A DNA stretch of 64,000 bases from Streptomyces polyasparticus (GCF_014493765.1 NZ_JACTVJ010000032.1:1-64000), one strand, 5' to 3'. Shown: positions 50,663 to 60,206, counted from the stretch's first letter. The notes: generated by a model from the letters alone, not told the origin. Made by a program: numbers and translations.

Positions 50663-51175
50663 TCAGGCGGCCGTGGGCGCCGGGCAGGCGGTCTCGCCCG
50701 CGAGCCGGCGGACGGCCGCCACCGCGAGCAGCACCAGCGAGGCGACGGCGAGCGCGGGCTGCAGCGGCGCCCAGAGAGTCAGGGCGCCGGAGGTGCCGAG
50801 GGCGAGCAGCACGAGCTTGTTGCAGACGGGGCAGCCGACCGCGAGGAACGAGAGCAGGGCGCCGGCCGAGCCCAGGCGCGTGGCGCGCTCGCGCGGCCGG
50901 CCCGTGCGGACATACGTGGCGACGAGCAGCCCGGCGAGCAGCGCCGAGGCCACGAACACCGGGTAGCTCCACCATGTCGGCGGTATCTCGCGCCCGAACA
51001 CCGGGTTGGGCACGAGGTCGGTCGGCAGCCCGAGCAGCAGCGCCGAGACCACGGCCGCGGCGAGCGCGACGCCCCAGCGGCCCGGCGTCCAGAAGCCGAG
51101 TGCGCGGGTGGCGGGGCGTACGGGAAGGGCGAAGAAGCGCGTGGCGGCACGCGCGGAAAGGGTCATGACAGGCAT
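50663..51175 (-). CDS. Membrane protein with CPVC motif, redox operon
   Basis: A 170-residue protein (ATG 51175; ATG 51166 is also possible) with four hydrophobic segments at about 32-52, 70-86, 100-125 and 130-155. Segment 3 contains LSFLAVGCPVCNKLVLLALG, a CxxC pair inside or at the edge of the membrane. No family name comes to mind; VKOR and DoxX proteins have comparable layouts but different signatures. It lies 39 bp upstream of the DsbA-like gene on the same strand, which suggests an electron donor or acceptor for it. Confidence 0.72.
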   Translation of the reverse strand: MPVMTLSARAATRFFALPVRPATRALGFWTPGRWGVALAAAVVSALLLGLPTDLVPNPVFGREIPPTWWSYPVFVASALLAGLLVATYVRTGRPRERATRLGSAGALLSFLAVGCPVCNKLVLLALGTSGALTLWAPLQPALAVASLVLLAVAAVRRLAGETACPAPTAA

Positions 51176-51223
51176 CTCCTGTGCGGATGCGGCGAGTAGG
51201 GGCCCTGGAGTGGCAGGGCCCTC

Positions 51224-51598
51224 CTAGACGCGCAGCACGGAGAGGGAGACGGGAGTGGGCGGGTCGCCCGGCGGCGGTCCGCGTTCGGGGGTGACGGCCA
51301 GGAGCGGGCCGTCGAGCACGGGGGTGCCGCCCGCCGCGGGCAGCGGCGCGGGCACCAGCTCGGCCGCGGCGCCGCGCGTGGGCGCCGATGGGTGCGAACC
51401 CTGTTCGCCGCGGTCGTTCTTGCCGCAGCCGACCCCGCCGTCCTGGTCCACGGCCACGACCTCCGCGTGGGCCACCGAGGCGGCTCCGCCCGAGGCCGCG
51501 GCGCTCTGTCCGGCCGCGCACAGCACGGCCACCACCGCGAGCAGAAGGCTCAGAAGCAGCGGCACCGCGAGCGGGCGGCGGCGGGAGGCGACGGGCAT
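51224..51598 (-). CDS. Small exported protein at the head of the redox operon
   Basis: A 124-residue protein: signal peptide MPVASRRRPLAVPLLLSLLL followed by AVVAVLCAAGQSAAASGG with a likely AAA cleavage. The mature part has one Cys (VGCGKND) and a Pro/Gly-rich tail. It starts at ATG 51598 and ends 48 bp before the CPVC gene. Unrecognised; probably the first gene of the oxidative-folding operon. Confidence 0.6.
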   Translation of the reverse strand: MPVASRRRPLAVPLLLSLLLAVVAVLCAAGQSAAASGGAASVAHAEVVAVDQDGGVGCGKNDRGEQGSHPSAPTRGAAAELVPAPLPAAGGTPVLDGPLLAVTPERGPPPGDPPTPVSLSVLRV

Positions 51599-51680
51599 GG
51601 GCCCATCCTGCCCTACCGGGTCACACGGGACAGAAATGCGTTCGCCACCGCCGAGGAGCGGGTGAGATCCTGGAGTCCGT

Positions 51681-54600
51681 ATGTCTACTTCCTTCGACGA
51701 TCTCGCCAAGCTCGTGAACGGCGAGACCTCGCTCCGTGACGCCCACCGCCTCGGCCGCCGTCTCGAGGGGGCCCGTCGTATCCGCAAGCCCGAGGCGCGG
51801 CAGGCGGTGTTCGACGAGATCGCCGGCGAGGCGGAGAAGTCCGCCGCCCGCATACGGGAGCGGCGGGCCGCGCTGCCCGCGATCACGTATCCGGAACAGC
51901 TGCCGGTCAGCCAGAAGAAGGACGAGATCGCCGACGCGATCCGCGACCACCAGGTCGTCATCGTGGCGGGCGAGACGGGCTCCGGAAAGACGACGCAGAT
52001 CCCGAAGATCTGTATGGAGCTCGGCCGGGGCGTGCGCGGCATGATCGGCCATACGCAGCCGCGGCGTATCGCGGCCCGTACGGTCGCCGAGCGCGTGGCC
52101 GAGGAGCTGAACACCCCGCTCGGCGAGGTGGTCGGCTGGAAGGTCCGCTTCACGGACCAGGTCAGCAACTCCACGTACGTGAAGCTGATGACGGACGGCA
52201 TCCTGCTCGCCGAGATCCAGACGGACCGGGAGCTGCGCGCCTACGACACGATCATCATCGACGAGGCCCACGAGCGGTCCCTCAACATCGACTTCCTGCT
52301 CGGCTATCTCGCCCAGCTGCTGCCCAAGCGCCCGGATCTGAAGGTCGTCATCACCTCGGCGACGATCGACCCGGAGCGTTTCTCCCGCCACTTCGGGGAC
52401 GCCCCGATTGTGGAGGTCTCCGGCCGTACGTATCCGGTGGAGGTCCGCTACCGCCCGCTCCTCGAGGACGATTCCGAGGCTGCAGACATTGAAGAGGGCG
52501 ACCGCGACCAGATCACCGCGATCTGCGACGCGGTCGAGGAACTCCAGCGAGAGGGCAAGGGCGACATCCTCGTCTTCCTCTCCGGCGAGCGAGAGATCCG
52601 CGATACGGCGGACGCCCTGGAGAAGAAGAAGTACCCCCGCGCCGGAGGCGCTGATTGGCAGAGCACCGAGGTCCTCCCCCTCTACGCACGCCTGTCGCAC
52701 GCCGAACAGCACCGGGTCTTCCAGCCGCATACGGGCCGCAGGATCGTCCTGGCCACGAACGTCGCCGAGACGTCCCTGACCGTCCCCGGCATCAAGTACG
52801 TGATCGACCCGGGCACGGCCCGTATCTCGCGCTACAGCCACCGCACCAAGGTCCAGCGCCTGCCGATCGAGGCGATCTCGCAGGCCAGCGCGAACCAGCG
52901 CAAGGGCCGCTGCGGCCGTACGTCGGACGGCATCTGCATCCGTCTGTACTCGGAGGAGGACTTCGAGTCCCGCCCGGAGTTCACGGACGCCGAGATCCTC
53001 CGTACGAACCTGGCGAGCGTCATCCTGCAGATGACCGCGGCCGGCCTCGGCGACATCGAGAAGTTCCCGTTCATCGATCCGCCGGACCACCGCAACATCC
53101 GCGACGGTGTCCAACTGCTCCAGGAGCTGGGCGCGTTGGACCCGAAGGAGAAGGACGTACGCAAGCGGCTCACGCAGATGGGCCGCAAGCTCGCCCAGCT
53201 GCCGGTGGACCCGCGGCTCGCCCGCATGGTCGTGGAGGCCGACAAGAACGGGTGCGTACGCGAGGTCATGGTGATCGCGGCCGCGCTGTCCATCCAGGAC
53301 CCTCGCGAGCGCCCGGCCGACAAGCAGACACAGGCGGACCAGCAGCACGCCCGCTTCAAGGACGAGACGTCCGACTTCCTCGCGTATCTGAATCTCTGGC
53401 GCTATGTGCGTGAGCAGCAGCGCGAGCGGGGTTCGTCGTCCTTCCGCCGGATGTGCAAGCAGGAGTATCTGAACTTCCTGCGGATCCGCGAGTGGCAGGA
53501 CATCTATACGCAGCTGCGGACCGTCGCCAAGCAGATGGGGATCCATCTCAACGACGAGGACGCCGGCGACCAGCAGGTCCACCTCTCGCTCCTCGCCGGT
53601 CTGCTCTCCCATATCGGGATGAAGGACGTCAAGGACGGCGCGAAGAACGAGTATCTGGGCGCGCGCAGCGCCAAGTTCGCGATCTTCCCGGGCTCGGCGC
53701 TCTTCAAGAAGGCCCCGCGCTTCGTGATGTCCGCCGAACTCGTGGAGACCTCGCGTCTGTGGGCCCGGGTGAACGCGAAGATCGAGCCCGAGTGGATCGA
53801 GCCGCTCGCCGAGCATCTGATCAAGCGCACCTACTCGGAGCCGCACTGGGAGAAGGACCAGGCCGCGGTGATGGCGTTCGAGAAGGTGACGCTGTACGGC
53901 GTCCCGATCGTCACCGACCGCAAGGTGAACTACGGGCGGATCGACCCCGAGGTCAGCCGCGAGCTGTTCATCCGCAACGCCCTGGTCGAGGGCGACTGGC
54001 GTACGCACCACAAGTTCTTCGCGGACAACCGCAAGCTCCTGACGGAGGTCGAGGAGCTGGAGCACCGGGCACGGCGCCGCGACATCGTGGTCGACGACGA
54101 CACCCTCTTCGACTTCTACGACCAGCGGGTGCCCGAGCACGTCGTCTCCGGCGCGCACTTCGACTCCTGGTGGAAGCACAAGAAGCGCGAGGAGCCCGAG
54201 CTGCTCGACTTCGAGCGCTCGATGCTGATCCGCGAGTCCGCGGAGGCCGTCACCAAGGCCGACTATCCGGACTCCTGGCGGCAGGGGCAGCTGAAGTTCC
54301 GTGTGACGTACCAGTTCGAGCCGGGCGCGGACGCGGACGGCGTGACCGTCCACATCCCGCTGCAGGTGCTCAACCAGGTCACGGACGAGGGCTTCGACTG
54401 GCAGATCCCGGGCCTGCGCGAGGACGTGGTCACCGAGCTGATCCGCTCCCTGCCCAAGCCCATCCGCCGCCATTACGTACCGGCGCCGAACTATGCGAAG
54501 GCCTTCCTGGAGCGGGCGACCCCGCTGCAGGAGCCGCTGCCGGTCACGCTGGCGCGCGAGCTCAAGGGCATGGTCGGGGTCCCGGTCACGGCCGAGGACT

Positions 54601-55652
54601 TCGATCTCACCCGCGTACCGGACCACTTGAAGATCACGTTCCGGATCGTCGACGAGCGCCGCAAGAAGCTCGCCGAGGCCAAGGACCTGGAGGCCCTGCG
54701 GCTCCAGCTCAAGCCGAAGGCGCGGCAGGCCATCTCCAAGGCGGCGGCCGCGACGGCGGAGCGCTCGGGCGGTACGTCGATCGAGCGGACCGGCCTGAAG
54801 GACTGGACGATCGGGTCGCTGCAGAAGGTCTTCGAGACCCGGCGCGCGGGCCAGCCGGTCAAGGCGTACCCGGCCCTCGTGGACGCGGGCGAGTCCGTCT
54901 CCGTACGGCTCTTCGACACCGAGGCCGAGCAGCAGGCGGCCATGTGGAAGGGCACGCGCCGCCTGATCCTGCTCAACATCCCGGTCAACGTCTCGAAGTT
55001 CGCCTCCGGCAAGCTCACCAACCAGCAGAAGCTCACGCTCTCCGCGAGCCCGCACGGCTCGATCCAGGCGCTCGTGGACGACTGCGTGACGGCCGCCGCG
55101 GACCGCCTGATCGAGGGCTTCGGCGGCCCGGCCTGGGACGAGGAGTCCTACCGGAAGCTGTACGAGAAGGTCCGCGCCGACATCGTGGACGCCACGGTGC
55201 ACACGGTCGGCCAGGTGCAGCAGGTGCTCGCCGCCTGGCAGGCCTGCGAGCGGCGCCTGAAGTCCACGAAGAGCGCCGCGCTGCTGCCCAACCTCCAGGA
55301 CGTACGGAAGCAGCTGGACGCGCTGGTGAAGCCGGGCTTCGTGACGGCGACCGGTCTGCGCCGCCTGCCGGACCTCCTGCGCTATCTCGTGGCGGCCGAC
55401 CGCCGGCTGCAGCAGATGCCCACCGCCGCGCAGCGGGACACCGCGCGGATGGAGAAGGTGCACGAGATGCAGGACGAGTACGCCTGGCTGCTCGAGCAGT
55501 TGCCGCAGGGGCGTCCCGTGCCGCAGGAGGTCCTGGAGATCCGCTGGATGATCGAGGAGCTGCGCGTCAGCTACTTCGCGCACGCCCTCGGGACGGCGTA
55601 TCCGATCTCCGACAAGCGCATCGTGAAGGCGGTGGACGCGGCGGCTCCGTAG
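51681..55652 (+). CDS. hrpA: ATP-dependent RNA helicase HrpA
   Basis: A 1323-residue DEAH-box helicase of full HrpA length. RecA core: GETGSGKTTQIPKIC (near 97), TQPRRIAARTVAERV, IIDEAHERSLN (near 195), ITSATIDPERFSRHFGD (near 222), LVFLSGEREI, LATNVAETSLTVPG and NQRKGRCGRTSDG (near 410). Winged-helix, ratchet and OB-like regions follow (to about 800), then the long C-terminal extension specific to bacterial HrpA (about 800-1323). The bacterial enzyme processes mRNA and resolves stalled ribosomes. It starts at ATG 51681, 82 bp from the divergent small exported gene. No truncation. Confidence 0.96.
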   Translation: MSTSFDDLAKLVNGETSLRDAHRLGRRLEGARRIRKPEARQAVFDEIAGEAEKSAARIRERRAALPAITYPEQLPVSQKKDEIADAIRDHQVVIVAGETGSGKTTQIPKICMELGRGVRGMIGHTQPRRIAARTVAERVAEELNTPLGEVVGWKVRFTDQVSNSTYVKLMTDGILLAEIQTDRELRAYDTIIIDEAHERSLNIDFLLGYLAQLLPKRPDLKVVITSATIDPERFSRHFGDAPIVEVSGRTYPVEVRYRPLLEDDSEAADIEEGDRDQITAICDAVEELQREGKGDILVFLSGEREIRDTADALEKKKYPRAGGADWQSTEVLPLYARLSHAEQHRVFQPHTGRRIVLATNVAETSLTVPGIKYVIDPGTARISRYSHRTKVQRLPIEAISQASANQRKGRCGRTSDGICIRLYSEEDFESRPEFTDAEILRTNLASVILQMTAAGLGDIEKFPFIDPPDHRNIRDGVQLLQELGALDPKEKDVRKRLTQMGRKLAQLPVDPRLARMVVEADKNGCVREVMVIAAALSIQDPRERPADKQTQADQQHARFKDETSDFLAYLNLWRYVREQQRERGSSSFRRMCKQEYLNFLRIREWQDIYTQLRTVAKQMGIHLNDEDAGDQQVHLSLLAGLLSHIGMKDVKDGAKNEYLGARSAKFAIFPGSALFKKAPRFVMSAELVETSRLWARVNAKIEPEWIEPLAEHLIKRTYSEPHWEKDQAAVMAFEKVTLYGVPIVTDRKVNYGRIDPEVSRELFIRNALVEGDWRTHHKFFADNRKLLTEVEELEHRARRRDIVVDDDTLFDFYDQRVPEHVVSGAHFDSWWKHKKREEPELLDFERSMLIRESAEAVTKADYPDSWRQGQLKFRVTYQFEPGADADGVTVHIPLQVLNQVTDEGFDWQIPGLREDVVTELIRSLPKPIRRHYVPAPNYAKAFLERATPLQEPLPVTLARELKGMVGVPVTAEDFDLTRVPDHLKITFRIVDERRKKLAEAKDLEALRLQLKPKARQAISKAAAATAERSGGTSIERTGLKDWTIGSLQKVFETRRAGQPVKAYPALVDAGESVSVRLFDTEAEQQAAMWKGTRRLILLNIPVNVSKFASGKLTNQQKLTLSASPHGSIQALVDDCVTAAADRLIEGFGGPAWDEESYRKLYEKVRADIVDATVHTVGQVQQVLAAWQACERRLKSTKSAALLPNLQDVRKQLDALVKPGFVTATGLRRLPDLLRYLVAADRRLQQMPTAAQRDTARMEKVHEMQDEYAWLLEQLPQGRPVPQEVLEIRWMIEELRVSYFAHALGTAYPISDKRIVKAVDAAAP

Positions 55653-55762
55653 GGCCGTACCCCCGTAGCGGACCGGTCGCTATAAGTGAGTTCGACCGGC
55701 GGGCCTGCACTGCTGTACAGTCCTTCTCGCAGCGCAACACGAAAGCAAGCGCCGCGAAACCT

Positions 55763-55837
55763 GGTCCTGTGGAGCAGTTTGGAGTGCTCGCCACCCTGTC
55801 AAGGTGGAGGCCGCGGGTTCAAATCCCGTCAGGACCG
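55763..55837 (+). tRNA. tRNA-Asp (GUC), copy 2
   Basis: A 75-nt gene identical in every base to the copy at 47714-47788, with different flanks. It stands alone after hrpA. Confidence 0.96.
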
Positions 55838-55843
55838 CAGCAA

Positions 55844-55875
55844 AGAAGGCCCGCACCGTTCGGTGCGGGCCTTCT
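55844..55875. terminator. Terminator after tRNA-Asp copy 2
   Basis: A nearly uninterrupted 15-bp palindrome AGAAGGCCCGCACCG-TT-CGGTGCGGGCCTTCT. Confidence 0.88.
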
Positions 55876-55981
55876 GCGTGTCCGGGACCAGCCGCCCCCG
55901 CCCAGGCCGTCTTGACGCCCGCTCCCGCCCCCGGTACTCCAACAAGGAGGCAGGAACCCCTCGTAGGCCAGGAGGTGGCGG

Positions 55982-56173
55982 ATGGCGGCGTCCGCACGGC
56001 ACGAGACCCGCGCGCTCCTGCGCGCCCATCTCTCGGCCGCGACCGGCTATCGCCACCTCACCCGGCACTGCCCCGTCTGCCACCAGCTGCTGCGGCTCGC
56101 GATGCAGCCCGAGGGCCAGGAACCTCCGGAGGGCCAGGAGACCCCCGAGGACGAAAGTCCCCTCAAGGGATGA
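55982..56173 (+). CDS. DUF6274-like small CxxC protein
   Basis: A 63-residue protein after GGAGGTGGCGG. MAASARHETRALLRAHLSAA then TGYRHLTRHCPVCHQLLRLA; the H-x-C-P-V-C-H cluster could bind zinc. The last 20 residues are Glu/Pro-rich. It matches, by memory, a conserved small Streptomyces family of unknown function. Position between tRNA-Asp and bldC is in line with that. Confidence 0.78.
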   Translation: MAASARHETRALLRAHLSAATGYRHLTRHCPVCHQLLRLAMQPEGQEPPEGQETPEDESPLKG

Positions 56174-56474
56174 CCAAAGGCGCCTGTACGCGCCCACGCC
56201 CGGTGGGAAGCTGAGGGAGGGGCACGGAGTTTCCTCCCAGCCCCTCTACCGCAGCGACGTCATATGCCACAAGCGGCCTGACCTGTGACGGGTGTCACCG
56301 AATGAGTTTTGGGAAAGCCGGAACTTACACCCCGCCTACAACGGGTCGATTTAATATGTGCAATTGCACCGCCCTGCGAGGTGCGCCGGAGCGCACTCCC
56401 CAACCCTGAGCAGAGTCGAACAAGGCCGCTCAGCGGCAGGTGGGTCGAGGCGCCCGGAGGGTCTTCGAGCGCAC
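56174..56474. other. Gene-free region downstream of bldC
   Basis: I see no gene in this stretch. It separates the DUF6274-like gene from the bldC terminator, and none of its open frames has a start with a ribosome site. Confidence 0.5.
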
Positions 56475-56514
56475 AAAAAAGATCGCGCTGGACCCGGCGG
56501 AGTCCAGCGCGATC
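56475..56514 (-). terminator. Rho-independent terminator of bldC
   Basis: On the minus strand a perfect 13-bp stem GATCGCGCTGGAC / GTCCAGCGCGATC with an 8-nt loop is followed directly by TTTTTT. True U-tracts are uncommon in this genome, so this is a strong terminator. Confidence 0.93.
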
Positions 56515-56643
56515 GACGACTTGCCCAAGTGACTCGGGCGAGGCTCCCGTTGGGGCGGGAACCAGGTGCCGTATGGAGCTATGTGCGGGCTGCGGCCGGG
56601 GTGGGGGCCCCGGAACGGCCCATATGCGGAGCTAGGGGGTGTT

Positions 56644-56850
56644 TCAGGCCTCGCTGCGCTGCTGCGGAATGCCCGCAAGCAGTGCGCGGACCTCAGCCTC
56701 GCGGTAACGACGGTGCCCACCCAGCGTGCGGATGGACGTGAGCTTGCCGGCCTTCGCCCAGCGCGTGACCGTCTTCGGGTCGACGCGGAACATCGTGGCG
56801 ACCTCAGCCGGGGTCAGCAGCGGCTCGGCATCAGGGGTGCGAGCGGTCAT
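56644..56850 (-). CDS. bldC: Developmental regulator BldC
   Basis: A 68-residue MerR-like DNA-binding protein, essentially a winged helix without a sensor domain: LLTPAEVATMFRVDPKTVTR, then WAKAGKLTSIRTLGGHRRYR. The ATG follows GAGGAGGCCGCTC. Sequence and length correspond to BldC of S. coelicolor as I know it. It binds direct repeats of AT-rich elements cooperatively, controls entry into sporulation and antibiotic genes, and keeps cells in vegetative growth. It has an 518-bp upstream gap and its own terminator, so it is monocistronic. Confidence 0.97.
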   Translation of the reverse strand: MTARTPDAEPLLTPAEVATMFRVDPKTVTRWAKAGKLTSIRTLGGHRRYREAEVRALLAGIPQQRSEA

Positions 56851-57368
56851 GAGCGGCCTCCTCGGGAGAACCGAACCTTCTCGGTTCTTTCCTTTAAATT
56901 CTGCACCTTGACCCGCGTTGCCCGATATGGCGGACACGGGTCGAGTCGGTTATAGGACGAACGGCTTGTCCTCGGCACTACAACTACACCATCCGTCCAG
57001 CCGCGTCGGCCAAACCGATGGAATTGCCCTCTCAGGTGTCCATCAACGACGGAAGCCGATGGACCATGCCATAGCGGACAGTCACGCCATTGTGACGATC
57101 AGTCACAGCGTGATCAGAAGTCATCAGGCCCCCCAATCAGAGTGCAATGCCGAGCGTTCCGCCCCTAGTTGGGCGGATGGAGCCCTCCCCGGACTCCTTG
57201 TCCTATTTTGGCATGGAGCAAGGGGAAGGATGCAAGGGTGATGTAAGTGCGGTCCGTCACGCTTGACCCAATGGCCCGGATCGGGACCTACGTCCTCGCA
57301 GTCCTCCGACCATAGCCCCAAGCGAGATGCGCAAAAGACCCGAGTGCTGGCGATATGCCCCGGTTTGG
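56851..57368. promoter_or_regulatory. bldC upstream region
   Basis: A 518-bp gene-free stretch. The mRNA leader contains AGAACCGA / TCGGTTCT (56867-56888), an 8-bp inverted repeat 17 bp ahead of the start. Further up are AT-rich tracts (CCTTTAAATTCTG at 56891) and repeated GTCACG/GTGAC words (57080-57115: CAGTCACGCC, GTGACGATCAGTCACAG). The latter palindromic GTGAC-N4-GTCAC element could be a regulator site. Exact promoter not assigned. Confidence 0.45.
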
Positions 57369-58235
57369 TCAGCTTGCGAACTGCCGCGCGCGGACGGTCC
57401 GCCACCGTTCCATAAGTCGTGCATACGCGGCACCCGCACCCTCGCCGTCGCCCTCACGGAGCGCTGCGATCCCCTCGGCCACATCCGCGGCGGAGTGGTC
57501 GGCGTCCAGATGATCGGAGGGCAGGGTGTGCACGAGGCCGCCGTAGTCCAGCTCGACGAGTGAACGCGGATGGAACTCTTCCAGCCACCGCCCGACATCC
57601 GTCAGACCGTCGATCAGCGGCCCCTCTTCCAGGGTGTCCCGCAGCGTCCTCAGCGCCCGGGCGACCCGTCGGCGGGCCTGCACCATCGGCGTGCGATAGC
57701 GCAGCAGGGGCGCGCCTTCGGCGACGCCGGCCTGCTCGTCGGGCGCCGCCTTCTCCTCGTACAGCCGCTCCTGGTCGGTGAAGAGGACGAACCAGCTCAG
57801 CGGGACGTGCCAGACGGCGGAGCGGATCCAGGGGCGGGCGTCGGGGTTGCGCTCCAGCCAGGACTCGTGGTCCGCGGCCGTCTGGCGCCGCACCACCGGG
57901 GGCAGGGCCGCGTCGAGCACGGGCTTCGGCAGCTGCTCGTCCAGCGCGCCGAGCGCCTGCCAGCCGCGCAGCCGGGTGCGCCAGGGACAGACGCACAGCA
58001 CCCCGTCCACGGAGAGGACGAAGGCGTCGCTGCTCTCGTGCACCGGCACGGGGACGGGTGGAGTGGCGATCAAGTCTCGCAGGGAGCGGCGGAGTTCGTC
58101 CTGGTACGAGGGGCGCTCCTCGCGCTCCGCGTACCGCAGCCAGTGGGTGCGCTCGGGCTCGGGGAAGGCGGCCAGCGGCTCGTACACGCGCAGATAGGAC
58201 GCGTAGGGCACACACACCGCCGAAGCCTTGGCCAC
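57369..58235 (-). CDS. Conserved hypothetical protein
   Basis: A 288-residue soluble protein from GTG 58235 after GGGGAGGGGAGC. It is rich in Trp, Tyr and Arg (ESWLERNPDARPWIRSAVWH, LSWFVLFTDQERLYE) with a helical C-terminus (QARRRVARALRTLRDTLEEG, MERWRTVRARQFAS). I do not recognise a domain; it looks like an intact Streptomyces-specific protein. It is divergent from vdh (210 bp) and upstream of bldC on the same strand, separated by over 500 bp. Confidence 0.75.
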   Translation of the reverse strand: MAKASAVCVPYASYLRVYEPLAAFPEPERTHWLRYAEREERPSYQDELRRSLRDLIATPPVPVPVHESSDAFVLSVDGVLCVCPWRTRLRGWQALGALDEQLPKPVLDAALPPVVRRQTAADHESWLERNPDARPWIRSAVWHVPLSWFVLFTDQERLYEEKAAPDEQAGVAEGAPLLRYRTPMVQARRRVARALRTLRDTLEEGPLIDGLTDVGRWLEEFHPRSLVELDYGGLVHTLPSDHLDADHSAADVAEGIAALREGDGEGAGAAYARLMERWRTVRARQFAS

Positions 58236-58445
58236 GCCTGCTCCCCTCCCCCGCGGGCCACCACGGAAACCCGCCGGGAACCCGCAGAATCTGCTCCGAA
58301 TCGTCCCACGGCACTCCTTCGCGAGAGAGTGATCCGCGGCACTCCGGTGCTGGGCGGGCCCGACAGGTCTTAATCTGCTGTCCAACGGCCTCCCCACCCA
58401 CAGGAAGCCGCTCCAACCGCCGCAATATCCATGGGAGTCACCACC

Positions 58446-59552
58446 GTGACCGAAGTGACCGGCGCCCCTGCCGACGTGCTGCACACCCTGTTCCACTCCG
58501 ACCAGGGCGGCCATGAGCAGGTAGTGCTCTGCCAGGACCGTGTGAGCGGCCTCAAGGCCGTCATCGCCCTCCATTCCACCGCTCTGGGCCCCGCCCTCGG
58601 CGGCACCCGCTTCTACCCGTACGCGAGTGAGGCCGAGGCCGTCGCCGACGCGCTCAACCTCGCCCGCGGGATGTCGTACAAGAACGCCATGGCCGGACTC
58701 GACCACGGCGGCGGCAAGGCCGTGATCATCGGGGACCCCGAGAAGATCAAGAGCGAGGAACTGCTCCTCGCCTACGGCCGCTTCGTCGCCTCGCTCGGCG
58801 GCCGCTATGTGACGGCCTGCGATGTCGGTACGTATGTCGCCGACATGGACGTCGTCGCCCGCGAGTGCCAGTGGACCACCGGCCGCTCCCCCGAGAACGG
58901 CGGCGCGGGCGACTCCTCCGTGCTCACCGCGTTCGGCGTCTACCAGGGCATGCGCGCCAGCGCCCAGCACCTGTGGGGCGACCCGTCGCTGCGCGGCCGC
59001 AAGGTCGGTATCGCGGGCGTCGGCAAGGTCGGCCACCACCTCGTGGAGCACCTGGTCGCCGAAGGCGCCGAGATCGTCATCACCGACGTCCGCGAGGAAT
59101 CCGTCCAGCGGATTCTGGACAAGCACCCGGGCGTCGTGACCTCGGTCGCCGACACCGACGAGCTGATCCGCGTCGAGGGCCTCGACATCTATGCGCCCTG
59201 CGCGCTGGGCGGCGCCCTCAACGACGTGAGCGTGCCGATGCTCACCGCGAAGATCGTCTGCGGTGCGGCCAACAACCAGCTCGAGCACCCGGGCGTCGAG
59301 AAGGACCTCGCGGACCGCGGCATCCTCTATGCCCCCGACTATGTGGTGAACGCCGGTGGCGTGATCCAGGTCGCCGACGAGCTGCACGGCTTCGACTTCG
59401 ACCGCTGCAAGGCCAAGGCCTCGAAGATCTACGACACCACGCTCGCGATCTTCGCCCGGGCCAAGGCGGACGGCATCCCGCCGGCCGCGGCGGCGGACCG
59501 GATCGCGGAGCAGCGGATGGCGGAGGCACGGGCGGCGAGGCGCTCGGCCTGA
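58446..59552 (+). CDS. vdh: Valine dehydrogenase
   Basis: A 368-residue amino-acid dehydrogenase of the Glu/Leu/Phe/Val family. The catalytic region is [20 protein letters not shown] (near 82-100), with the substrate-binding Lys in YKNA and catalytic Lys in GGGKAVI. The NAD-binding domain starts [20 protein letters not shown] (near 182). It converts L-valine (and Leu/Ile) to the keto acid plus ammonia, providing precursors for branched fatty acids and polyketides. The GTG at 58446 (GGGAG, 8-nt spacing) is preferred over ATG 58431. Position next to bldC and DUF3073 matches the S. coelicolor locus. Confidence 0.95.
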   Translation: MTEVTGAPADVLHTLFHSDQGGHEQVVLCQDRVSGLKAVIALHSTALGPALGGTRFYPYASEAEAVADALNLARGMSYKNAMAGLDHGGGKAVIIGDPEKIKSEELLLAYGRFVASLGGRYVTACDVGTYVADMDVVARECQWTTGRSPENGGAGDSSVLTAFGVYQGMRASAQHLWGDPSLRGRKVGIAGVGKVGHHLVEHLVAEGAEIVITDVREESVQRILDKHPGVVTSVADTDELIRVEGLDIYAPCALGGALNDVSVPMLTAKIVCGAANNQLEHPGVEKDLADRGILYAPDYVVNAGGVIQVADELHGFDFDRCKAKASKIYDTTLAIFARAKADGIPPAAAADRIAEQRMAEARAARRSA

Positions 59553-59600
59553 GCAGGCGCTGACCTCGCTCGGCACATGGGCTGAATTTGTGCGATACGG

Positions 59601-59631
59601 CGGGTCCTGGACGCCTTCTGTTCAGGACCCG
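59601..59631 (+). terminator. Terminator of vdh
   Basis: A 9-bp stem CGGGTCCTG / CAGGACCCG with a 13-nt loop, about 50 bp after the stop. Confidence 0.7.
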
Positions 59632-59895
59632 TCAACGTCATCGGGGAGACAAGCCTCACGCTCGTCGGCGGGTCGCACGCCCAGAACAGGTTAAAATCGG
59701 GGCTGACCAGCGGGGACGGGGCTCTTCGCAGGTCCTTATAGCAGGCGCGTCCTGTGGGCGGCGTACCGTATGGGCGCCGAAGCAGGTACCGTTGAAGCCC
59801 TACGGCACGGTCTCTCCACGGAGAGTCCGTTCCTGATCATGAACGCGTGTCAAGACTCTGGGGCCAGCGCGCCCCATATCCAAGGGGGTCGAGCC
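59632..59895. other. Upstream region of the DUF3073 gene
   Basis: No gene seen. It ends in an AAGGGGGTCGAGCC ribosome site. The long leader suggests that the promoter lies around 59650-59800. Confidence 0.4.
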
Positions 59896-60147
59896 ATGGG
59901 GCGCGGCCGGGCAAAGGCCAAGCAGACGAAGGTCGCCCGCCAGCTGAAGTACAGCAGCGGCGGGACTGACCTGTCGCGTCTGGCCAATGAGCTGGGCGCT
60001 TCGACTTCGCAGCAGCCGCCGAATGGCGAGCCGTTCGAGGATGACGAGGAAGACGACCCGTACGCCCAGTACGCGGATCTCTACAACGACGATGAGGACG
60101 AGGACGAAGAGTCCGACCCTCCGTCGTCGCAGCGCCGCGGCGCTTGA
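59896..60147 (+). CDS. DUF3073-family small acidic protein
   Basis: An 83-residue protein. A basic N-terminus MGRGRAKAKQTKVARQLKYS is followed by SSGGTDLSRLANELG. A very acidic C-terminus follows (EDDEEDDPYAQYADLYNDDE, DEDEESD). The basic-then-acidic layout and the exact opening match the actinobacterial DUF3073 family by memory. Function unknown; nucleic-acid binding is plausible. It is flanked by vdh and purM and ends at a strong terminator. Confidence 0.9.
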   Translation: MGRGRAKAKQTKVARQLKYSSGGTDLSRLANELGASTSQQPPNGEPFEDDEEDDPYAQYADLYNDDEDEDEESDPPSSQRRGA

Positions 60148-60167
60148 CCTTTCTCTAAGCGCAACAA

Positions 60168-60206
60168 CAGGGCCCGGTCCGGCAAGCTTTGCCGGACCGG
60201 GCCCTG
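60168..60206. terminator. Terminator of the DUF3073 gene
   Basis: A perfect 18-bp stem CAGGGCCCGGTCCGGCAA / TTGCCGGACCGGGCCCTG with a 3-nt loop, 20 bp after the stop. Confidence 0.92.

Noticed and set aside
51621-55583. 1320-codon open frame opposite hrpA
   Set aside because: High-GC shadow; hrpA on the plus strand carries all DEAH helicase motifs over the same span.
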